DNA of 11,087 nt from Phycisphaerales bacterium UBA7800. Lineage in GTDB: Bacteria; Planctomycetota; Phycisphaerae; Phycisphaerales; Phycisphaeraceae. Below, one piece after another: positions 1 to 4,701 of this stretch. The stretch covers positions 1 to 11,087 of the forward strand of contig DLCK01000091.1 of NCBI GenBank assembly GCA_002480565.1, given 5' to 3'. Position 1 is the first letter of the stretch. Each line of letters begins with the position of its first letter. Position numbers and translations under genes: made by a program. Under the pieces are notes generated by a model that was not told the origin of the DNA, ran no database searches, and worked only from the letters and a program-made list of their open reading frames with translations.

Positions 1-168
1 CCATTCACTTGTGGATTCATTGAACTTGACGCGGATCACTTGGTTGGCATCGTCCGCCGCGACGAATCGCCAGACATGACAATCGACCTCATATTTGTAC
101 GCAATTTTTGCATCGTCAAGCGTCACCTTGATTGGTCGTGCAGGTTGTGAAATGCTTCCAAAACTCAT
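1..168 (-). CDS. Unknown provirus protein, N-terminal 56 residues only
   Basis: Start codon ATG at 168, sharing one base with the TAA stop of the upstream gene (TAATG), which suggests translational coupling; a GGAGA motif lies within the end of that gene. The frame is open to position 1 and continues outside the window. The visible protein begins MSFGSISQPARPIKVTLDDA and has alternating hydrophobic residues (YKYEVDCHVWRFVA, NQVIRVKFNES) that look like beta-strands. No signal peptide or membrane helix is seen. As the last visible gene of the structural cluster it could be a virion protein such as a vertex or spike component, but that is position-based guesswork; I do not recognise the family. 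Confidence 0.75.
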   Translation of the reverse strand, partial: MSFGSISQPARPIKVTLDDAKIAYKYEVDCHVWRFVAADDANQVIRVKFNESTSEW

Positions 169-539
169 TATTTTCGTCTCCAAAAATTCATAACAGCCAG
201 ACCGCCCACAAGCAGGAACCCCGGTACAATCAATTTATTAATCAATCGCTCCATTTCCGTTTGTGTTCCGGTTGCCGTTGTCGCTATGTCGTTAATGCTG
301 TCCGTCTGACTCTTGAACTGGTCTTGTATCCCGCCAATCACCGCGGTAAACGGTGACGCCAACGCCTTGAAGATATTCAGCACGTCCGAGCCGCTGTATC
401 CGTTCACGGTCAAGCTTGCATTGCCGTCGATCTGCGATAAGTCGTACACCGTTGAACCGCCGGACACCGATAAAATTGATTCATCGTTATTCGTCAGGCT
501 TTTTTGGCTCTGCTCGGTTTTGCTGTCATTCTTGCCCAT
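168..539 (-). CDS. Small C-terminally anchored membrane protein, probable virion component
   Basis: A 123-residue protein. Residues 1-50 are polar, rich in Ser/Asn/Asp and without helices; about 55-75 is weakly hydrophobic (FKALASPFTAVIGG), and 103-119 (LIVPGFLLVGGLAVMNFW) is a clear transmembrane helix followed by a basic RRK tail. That layout predicts a single-pass protein with most of the chain on one side of a membrane. GGAG lies about 10 bases before the ATG, and the gene overlaps the stop of the upstream gene by 14 bases. It sits with other one-helix proteins downstream of the capsid gene, so a role in the internal virion membrane is inferred. No family recognised. Confidence 0.8.
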   Translation of the reverse strand: MGKNDSKTEQSQKSLTNNDESILSVSGGSTVYDLSQIDGNASLTVNGYSGSDVLNIFKALASPFTAVIGGIQDQFKSQTDSINDIATTATGTQTEMERLINKLIVPGFLLVGGLAVMNFWRRK

Positions 540-1008
540 CGCCGTTTATCTCCAACCGGTACAACGTCTCTACCGGCTTAAACTGTCGTTTATTTTTCCG
601 ACGCCTGTTCAGTATCTTGTCGATCCGCCGCCCACTTGCCGCCGATACGCTCGCACATCCTTTTGACCTGGCTAACTCAATGAGCCGATCCAACACACCC
701 GCCGCCCTGATTCGCCCGTCTGCCTTTGCGTAGCTGCTGAGCAACTCCATATCGGTGCCGCCCTGCTGATCGACAAACTTAATTACGTTCGCCCCGACAA
801 TCTCCGCCGTCTCATACCAGACAATCAAACCCAACTCGCCAGCCGCGTGAGCTTCCATCATTCGGTACACGTCCCAATAAACGTGCTTCCAATCTGACAG
901 ATACAAAAATCCATCTATGACCGTTTTCGGCCACGCCTTGTCCGTCGGCCAGACCCGCCCGTCAATAACCACACCGCCGCCAGTCCGATGACCGCTATCA
1001 CTACCCAT
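526..1008 (-). CDS. GNAT-like protein in the structural cluster
   Basis: A 160-residue soluble protein. The segment from about residue 55 to 128 looks like the core of a GNAT acetyltransferase: strands (GLIVWYETAEIVGANVIKFV), then SSYAKADGRIRAAGVLDRLI with an R-x-x-G-x-L helix start like GNAT motif A (the acetyl-CoA pyrophosphate loop), then ELARSKGCASVSAASGR. The C-terminus is strongly basic (RRIDKILNRRRKNKRQFK). The start is an ATG with AAGG 8 bases upstream. It overlaps the preceding gene by 94 bases in another frame. If the fold is right, it may modify a virion or host protein, or be a non-catalytic structural derivative; substrate unknown. The gene is secure, the fold assignment is tentative. 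Confidence 0.75.
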   Translation of the reverse strand: MGSDSGHRTGGGVVIDGRVWPTDKAWPKTVIDGFLYLSDWKHVYWDVYRMMEAHAAGELGLIVWYETAEIVGANVIKFVDQQGGTDMELLSSYAKADGRIRAAGVLDRLIELARSKGCASVSAASGRRIDKILNRRRKNKRQFKPVETLYRLEINGDGQE

Positions 1009-1145
1009 GGTGACCGCCTTGTTATGTCGCTGATTGATTCGACAATACCGCCGCCGCTGATGCCGCTGATATTGTCACCCTGAGCCGCTGGCCCCGTTGC
1101 CGATATCATCGGCCCCGATGCAAAACTAAATGGTATTTGACTCAT
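915..1145 (-). CDS. 76-residue single-helix membrane protein
   Basis: The first 40 residues are rich in Gly, Ser, Ala and Pro with no charge clusters; residues 47-62 (WVVIAVIGLAAVWLLTG) form a transmembrane helix, followed by a very basic tail (GRRTRRGRKRS). The basic C-terminus could face nucleic acid, in line with a packaged genome inside a membrane vesicle (inference). The ATG overlaps the TGA of the upstream gene (ATGA at 1142-1145), a coupling arrangement. Its end lies inside the next gene in a different frame. No family recognised. Confidence 0.75.
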   Translation of the reverse strand: MSQIPFSFASGPMISATGPAAQGDNISGISGGGIVESISDITRRSPWVVIAVIGLAAVWLLTGGSGRRTRRGRKRS

Positions 1146-1483
1146 GACAACTTACCCCACAACCACGCACCCACTACCACCAACACACCAATACCAACCC
1201 AATAGAGCTTATTGCCCTTGCTGACCTGCTCGGCTGTGTTTACGCCTGTCTCCACCAACTCCGCCCCAAAACCGCCGTAGGTTGTATCCATCAAATAACC
1301 GGACACGTCGCCAACTTCATTACCGATCAACCCTGACAACCATACCGATTGATCTTCCTCTAATCCCCTTGGATCAAGGTAAGTCGATGCGGTAAGGTTC
1401 TCCCACCAGAAGCCAACACGCTCCCACCACGAGAGTGATCGACCGTGAGCCGCTTCGACATCTGCAAGCGTTACCGTTGCCAT
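1142..1483 (-). CDS. 113-residue C-terminally anchored membrane protein
   Basis: The protein starts MATVTLADVEAAHGRSLSWW and has an unusually Trp-rich amphipathic segment (residues 19-27, WWERVGFWW), a Gly/Tyr-rich middle, and a transmembrane helix at 93-110 (LYWVGIGVLVVVGAWLWG) ending KLS. The amphipathic Trp segment could lie on a membrane surface. The start is 6 bases after the preceding stop, with only a weak purine stretch in front. Neighbours on both sides are also one-helix proteins, so a part in the virion membrane is inferred. No family recognised. Confidence 0.8.
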   Translation of the reverse strand: MATVTLADVEAAHGRSLSWWERVGFWWENLTASTYLDPRGLEEDQSVWLSGLIGNEVGDVSGYLMDTTYGGFGAELVETGVNTAEQVSKGNKLYWVGIGVLVVVGAWLWGKLS

Positions 1484-1489
1484 AGCTGA

Positions 1490-1843
1490 CTACTTTCGAG
1501 TAACAAAGATCAAAGCGAACAATCCAACGATGCCAGCCACAACCAAAGCAAGCCCGGTTCCTGTGGTACTGTTAAGACCAAAGAAACTACCGCCGGTGGT
1601 TTCACCACTGGCGACGGCTCTATCGTTTTGTTCCGACGTCGCTTTATTGGCTTGACCGGATGCCCACGCATTGAGATAGGATTGTCCAGCACCAACGGCA
1701 GTATTGAGCAAGCCGTCAAAAGCACCGTTTAAAAAACTGCCCTTGGGTTGCTCTGCGATACTGCCCACCGTGTCCCGATTTTCAATAAAGTAATTCGGGT
1801 TGGTTGCTGGTGAATTGCCATATGAGAATAAATCGAATTCCAT
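1490..1843 (-). CDS. 117-residue membrane protein directly after the capsid gene
   Basis: I place the start at the ATG at 1843 (MEFDLFSYGNSP) because AAAGG lies 7 bases before it; a longer version from 1864 adds seven residues but lacks a better ribosome site. Residues 1-90 are polar and Gly/Ser/Asn-rich, with a weakly hydrophobic patch at about 38-52. Residues 97-114 (GLALVVAGIVGLFALIFV) form a transmembrane helix followed by TRK. The gene follows the major capsid gene after an 85-base gap holding a 12-bp-stem hairpin. Likely a minor virion or membrane protein; no family recognised. Confidence 0.8.
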   Translation of the reverse strand: MEFDLFSYGNSPATNPNYFIENRDTVGSIAEQPKGSFLNGAFDGLLNTAVGAGQSYLNAWASGQANKATSEQNDRAVASGETTGGSFFGLNSTTGTGLALVVAGIVGLFALIFVTRK

Positions 1844-1875
1844 AGCCCGACCTTTCATCGTCAAGAGGAACCGCC

Positions 1876-1905
1876 CCGGCTGGCATCTTCCATGATGCCA
1901 GCCGG
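1876..1905. other. Perfect 12-bp-stem hairpin behind the capsid gene
   Basis: Arms CCGGCTGGCATC (1876-1887) and GATGCCAGCCGG (1894-1905) pair perfectly around a 6-base loop. It lies between the capsid stop (1929) and the next start (1843). On the - strand transcript it is followed by GGCGGTTCC and not a T-run, so it is not a classical intrinsic terminator. An mRNA-stabilising or partial-termination element that keeps capsid message more abundant is a reasonable guess. Confidence 0.65.
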
Positions 1906-1928
1906 TTTAGATTCAGGAAAGCAGAGAA

Positions 1929-2912
1929 TCAAGGCTTGATGAAACGATCGTAAATCACATACGCACGATGAGCCGACCCGCTGCCCGGCTTGGTCACATC
2001 CATGGACAAGCGGAAACGTTGCGAACTGAGGAAAGATAGCATCTGCTGCCACTGCCCATTGGTTGCAATGTCCGCCACGTACAAGCCGGTTTCAAGCTGA
2101 GTGAATGCGTAACGAGAATAGTTCTCGTGTAGCATTTCATCGCGTTCGAGTTTCTGGTGAGTCGATTCGCCCGACATGTAGCTGACACTGTTGAGAATGT
2201 CATTCGTCGCATTGTCATCGGTATCAGTCATGATCGTGATACGGTTGAAAATGTGATTTTCAGTCAGATCGACACGAACCGCACTGTTGGTTGCCGTGAT
2301 GCTCTGCTCGTCGGTGGTGATCAGATGCAGCAGGTAATCGGGATAACCGACCGTACCGGGAAGCCCGGTTTTGACTGCGGTTGACTGCATGACGCGGGAC
2401 TTGAAAAGTACGTTGCTCACGGTGTTGGTGCCAGCCGACCAAATGTCGGACTTGTTGCCCCAATCAATCTCCAACGTACCATTTGTACGCGACAAATCGA
2501 GCATCGAAGCCGCAGACGCCCCGCCCATTTCCGCGGTTGCAGCATTGATCGGGAGGGTGAAATGATAGACCGCCGTACCGCTTGAGCTTGTACCGGGATG
2601 GCTTGCATATGGAGCTTTGCGGTAATACTGCTGATGCAGGTATTGCAGGAAACGACCGGGAATACGCATGACGTTGTTCGTACCCGCTGCTCTGAGGGTA
2701 AGCCAACGGATCAAGCCAAGCCCCTTGGGAGACTTGAGCGTTCCGGTGTCGCTTGTCCAATCGAACGACAATGTACATTCTATTCGGTCAATGACGTTTT
2801 CAACCGGGAGTTTGACAGACTTCACGTTGCCGTCTGAGTATTCCAGATTGTCCAATGGGACACGCTGTTGGCGGAAAGTGCGGATATCTTCAAGATCGGT
2901 AATTGTTGGCAT
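1929..2912 (-). CDS. Probable double-jelly-roll major capsid protein
   Basis: A 327-residue, beta-rich protein with no signal or membrane helix, the right size for a DJR capsid subunit (PM2 P2 is about 270, PRD1 P3 about 395). Two similar halves can be traced. Half one (about 30-175) has a strand pattern KSVKLPVENVIDRIECTLSF, then LGLIRWLTLRAAGT, an IPGRFLQYLHQQ helix, HFTLPIN, and NGTLEIDWG. Half two (about 188-327) has YLLHLITT, HIFNRITIMTDT, a variable loop, then ETGLYVADIATNGQW and RFRLSMDV, ending AYVIYDRFIKP. The succession of short strands, a Thr-Gly-Leu-Tyr turn and a terminal strand resembles PM2/STIV-type capsid proteins as I know them. It has the best ribosome site of the cluster (AAGGA, 8 bases before ATG) and lies just after the ATPase and a small membrane peptide, as in DJR viruses. 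It would form pseudo-hexagonal trimers around an inner membrane. Confirmation needs structure prediction or profile search. Confidence 0.8.
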   Translation of the reverse strand: MPTITDLEDIRTFRQQRVPLDNLEYSDGNVKSVKLPVENVIDRIECTLSFDWTSDTGTLKSPKGLGLIRWLTLRAAGTNNVMRIPGRFLQYLHQQYYRKAPYASHPGTSSSGTAVYHFTLPINAATAEMGGASAASMLDLSRTNGTLEIDWGNKSDIWSAGTNTVSNVLFKSRVMQSTAVKTGLPGTVGYPDYLLHLITTDEQSITATNSAVRVDLTENHIFNRITIMTDTDDNATNDILNSVSYMSGESTHQKLERDEMLHENYSRYAFTQLETGLYVADIATNGQWQQMLSFLSSQRFRLSMDVTKPGSGSAHRAYVIYDRFIKP

Positions 2913-2937
2913 TTCAGCTTCCTTGCTAACTGGTTAA

Positions 2938-2956
2938 TGATCGCCCTGGCGGATCA
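2938..2956. other. Hairpin before the capsid ribosome site
   Basis: TGATCGCC (2938-2945) and GGC-G-GATCA (2948-2956) pair with one bulged base. It overlaps the surroundings of the stop codon of the 46-residue gene and lies about 25 bases before the capsid start on the - strand. It may protect the 5' end of a processed capsid message; no T-run follows. Confidence 0.35.
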
Positions 2957-2957
2957 A

Positions 2958-3098
2958 TTAGCCGATGACGTTTCCAGTGATACCGGACAGTTTGGACTTA
3001 GCCCACGCAATACCGGGAATGAAAAAGACAGTACCGACGGCAAGTGCCAGACCGGTAACGACGATAGTTCTGATTTCAGTTTTCTTGAGTCCGAGCAT
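2958..3098 (-). CDS. 46-residue single-helix membrane peptide between ATPase and capsid genes
   Basis: Short gene read directly from the - strand: it begins MLGLKKTEIR, continues with a hydrophobic helix (about residues 11-32, TIVVTGLALAVGTVFFIPGI), and ends AWAKSKLSGITGNVIG before TAA. AGGGAG lies about 9 bases before the ATG. A basic N-terminus, one helix and a short C-terminal tail resemble small membrane proteins of lipid-containing phages, which often lie next to the capsid gene. It could also be read as a signal-anchor. Family not recognised. A 67-codon frame overlapping it on the same strand has no such features and was dismissed. Confidence 0.75.
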   Translation of the reverse strand: MLGLKKTEIRTIVVTGLALAVGTVFFIPGIAWAKSKLSGITGNVIG

Positions 3099-3127
3099 TT
3101 TGATATTCTCCCTTGGTTTTTGACTTT

Positions 3128-3157
3128 TTTACATTTGCTCTGAACTTTCAGGATCAA
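3128..3157 (-). promoter_or_regulatory. Weak candidate promoter for the capsid transcript
   Basis: On the - strand, TTGATC (3152-3157) and TGTAAA (3128-3133) are separated by 18 bases, in an AT-rich gap between the ATPase and the 46-residue gene. A small palindrome, CTGAAAGTTCAG, lies in the spacer and could be an operator. Each hexamer matches the sigma-70 consensus at only 4 of 6 positions, so this is a weak call. It is the only notable gap in the structural cluster, and it lies where a late promoter would be useful. Confidence 0.2.
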
Positions 3158-3198
3158 CCGAAAATGAGATACTTACAACCCTCTTGTTAAATATTTTT

Positions 3199-3756
3199 TC
3201 ACCGTGGTATCTCAACACGGCCTTTTACCGGTGGCTCCATTCGATCCAACCTGATGTATTCAAACCTTGGCAGGAGACACGCATCGGCCAACGCTGGACA
3301 ATTCCACTCGCTCGCCAAGTCCCTACACTCGCCACGTTCGACGTTGAAACAAACCAGCCTTGTACACTGTGATCTCGCCGCTTTTTCAAGGTAGTTTTTC
3401 CAACCCTGCCCGATCAAAACGTTGCTATGACCACCACCGCCACGTTCTGGGCAAAGATGCCGACCACGTACCGACATTTCCAACATTTCATTACGATATT
3501 TTCGGAACGCTACCACCGCTTCATCAATGATTGCGCAGCAAAAACGGCTTGACCAATAGACCTGCTGAAATTCCTCAAAATCTGGCGTCACATAATTCGC
3601 GTTCCATCCGCCAACATTTTGCCCGCGTGCTGGCTGTGTCGGATCGTACACGATGACCGGCTTAGAACGACTTCTCAAAAGTCCAGCCATCCGCCTTGCG
3701 TAAAGTGTTTTTCCCGATTGCGTCTGCCCTATTATCACCGTGTTTGTCAACGCCAT
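3199..3756 (-). CDS. Packaging ATPase, FtsK/HerA superfamily (PRD1 P9 / A32-like)
   Basis: A 185-residue NTPase that probably drives genome translocation into the preformed capsid. Walker A is G10-QTQSGK-T17 right after strand TVII; a DPTQ turn follows at 38-41; Walker B is CAIIDEA at 74-80, with D78 and E79 binding Mg and activating water. The segment RGRHLCPERGGGGHSNVLIG (97-116) followed by GQGW matches the RH...I-Q region of A32/P9-type ATPases, and QCTRLVCFNVE (130-140) the last core strand. At 185 residues it is short for the family (about 200-250). AGGGGA lies about 9 bases before the ATG; the start lies 95 bases inside the preceding gene. Position just before the capsid gene supports a packaging role. 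A non-packaging HerA-like ATPase or filamentous-phage Zot-like protein is the main alternative, but there is no Zot-type membrane segment. Confidence 0.85.
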   Translation of the reverse strand: MALTNTVIIGQTQSGKTLYARRMAGLLRSRSKPVIVYDPTQPARGQNVGGWNANYVTPDFEEFQQVYWSSRFCCAIIDEAVVAFRKYRNEMLEMSVRGRHLCPERGGGGHSNVLIGQGWKNYLEKAARSQCTRLVCFNVERGECRDLASEWNCPALADACLLPRFEYIRLDRMEPPVKGRVEIPR

Positions 3757-4333
3757 TTTTAACTGTCCCCTGCTTTTCTTTTTTCACCTTGTCCAGACCC
3801 ACGCGAGCCGCTGCATAAAAACCAACGGCCAACACCAACGCCAACCACCACGGCACGTGCCGACCGTCGGTTGCACCCGCCGCCGCCTTGCTAATCATTT
3901 CACGCTCGGAGTCGGACGGCTTCCACTTGTCGCCGCCTCGCTTGGTTGCAAAGTTAAAAACGCCGTCGGTAATCACACGCCCCGCTTCCGGCCCCATGGC
4001 CACGCCTGACGGTTGCTCTGCCGTTTGATCCATCGGCACACGGACAAAACCATCGCCGCCGCCGTTGTCGGCTTGCGGTTGCGGTTGCGGTTTTTCGGTG
4101 TTTTGCGGTTTTTCTACCGGTTCAGCCGTGTTTTTACGGGCGAACTTACCGCCCTTTCCCCGTGGTTGTGACCGCTTGACCGCTGCTCGTTTAACGGTTG
4201 GTTTACCGTCGCTAGACGGTGTATCTCCGCCTTGTACGGCTTTTGCCGATGCCTTGTTTCGTGTCAATGCTTCCGCAACGGATGACGCGGATTCTGACGG
4301 GTTATCCAACGGTAATGAATCTAAATCATTCAA
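3662..4333 (-). CDS. Basic, proline-rich, membrane-anchored protein (unknown)
   Basis: I choose the TTG at 4333 (giving 223 residues, MNDLDSLPLDN) because GGGAG lies about 8 bases upstream; longer forms exist (ATG at 4384, TTG at 4429) but lack a ribosome site. Layout: acidic N-terminus (1-25); basic stretch (44-68, with VKRAAVKRSQPRGKGGKFAR) that could bind nucleic acid; Pro/Gln repeat (76-88, KPQNTEKPQPQPQ) encoded by tandem TTGCGG on the + strand; Trp-containing segment KWKPSDSEREM; transmembrane helix (161-177, PWWLALVLAVGFYAAAR); long basic tail. It follows rep and overlaps the ATPase gene. A membrane protein linking DNA to the virion vesicle or packaging vertex is plausible but unproved. 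The start lies within one arm of the 18-bp inverted repeat. Confidence 0.75.
   Translation of the reverse strand: MNDLDSLPLDNPSESASSVAEALTRNKASAKAVQGGDTPSSDGKPTVKRAAVKRSQPRGKGGKFARKNTAEPVEKPQNTEKPQPQPQADNGGGDGFVRVPMDQTAEQPSGVAMGPEAGRVITDGVFNFATKRGGDKWKPSDSEREMISKAAAGATDGRHVPWWLALVLAVGFYAAARVGLDKVKKEKQGTVKNGVDKHGDNRADAIGKNTLRKADGWTFEKSF
4073..4090. repeat. Tandem TTGCGG x3
   Basis: Three perfect copies of a 6-base unit within the Pro/Gln-rich linker of the membrane-anchored protein, with degenerate copies on either side. On the coding strand the unit encodes Pro-Gln pairs. It probably arose by slippage and only sets linker length. Confidence 0.7.
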
Positions 4334-4403
4334 AGTATCTACTCCCTGTGTTACGGTGATAGTGACCGTTAACCACCGTACCATTGGGAGTAGATACTTT
4401 GAA
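4329..4403. repeat. 18-bp perfect inverted repeat with nested 7-bp repeat; candidate origin/control site
   Basis: Arms ttcaaagtatctactccc (4329-4346) and gggagtagatactttgaa (4386-4403) are exact reverse complements, 39 bases apart. Inside are a second pair, TACGGTG (4352-4358) and CACCGTA (4374-4380), and a GTTAAC palindrome. Read outward, each arm contains GGGAG, 8 bases and TTG: a ribosome site plus start codon. The left arm thus serves the - strand gene 3662-4333, and the right arm the possible + strand gene at 4399. The whole can fold into a long hairpin or cruciform. Being just downstream of rep, it is also a candidate replication origin; no known nick motif was recognised. Confidence 0.8.
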
Positions 4404-4508
4404 CAACTACCGTAAAATTGCCGTCGCAACCGTTGGAATCACCGTCGCCGCCGTCACCGTCGCCGTTGCTTGTCTTGCCGTTACCGTCGCTGCACCGTTA
4501 ATCACGGT
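4353..4508. repeat. Cluster of ACCGT motifs (iteron-like)
   Basis: ACCGT occurs on the + strand at 4365, 4375, 4409, 4429, 4441, 4456, 4483 and 4494, and inverted at 4353 and 4504: ten copies in about 155 bases, downstream of rep. Spacing is irregular. They could be Rep-binding iterons. They could also simply encode Thr-Val in the possible + strand hydrophobic peptide, where codon repetition would give the same pattern. Confidence 0.35.
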
Positions 4509-4701
4509 AGCCGCTGGTCTGTGGTTGGTATGTCGGCAAAATCCAACTGCTCACCGTTCCACGGTTCGAGCTTCGGACGTTGTGGATATGGACCAACTGG
4601 CGACAACTCAACCCGCTGGTATGCCTGAACACTTTCAGACTCTTGAATCTTCATCTCTGCCCGTGCATACTTCGCACGACGGTTTAACACTAGCTGGCTG
4701 A
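4399..4701 (+). CDS. Possible divergent membrane peptide, antisense to rep 3' end
   Basis: The only + strand candidate gene in the provirus. Start TTG at 4399 with GGGAG 8 bases upstream, identical to the signal used by the opposite gene because both lie in the inverted repeat. The 100-residue product begins MNNYRKIAVA, then has a very long hydrophobic stretch (about residues 7-46: repeated V/A/T with VAVACLAVTVAAPLITVAAG and LWLV) and a polar remainder. From 4502 on it is antisense to the end of rep, so two-thirds of it could be open by chance. A short membrane protein or a non-coding, iteron-bearing origin region are both possible. No family recognised. Confidence 0.35.
   Translation: MNNYRKIAVATVGITVAAVTVAVACLAVTVAAPLITVAAGLWLVCRQNPTAHRSTVRASDVVDMDQLATTQPAGMPEHFQTLESSSLPVHTSHDGLTLAG

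Noticed and set aside
3199..3756. Zot-like filamentous-phage assembly ATPase
   Set aside because: Walker motifs would also fit, and a Rep_trans-type Rep is common in filamentous phages, but the protein is only 185 residues without a membrane segment, and a 327-residue beta-rich capsid-like protein does not occur in filamentous phages.
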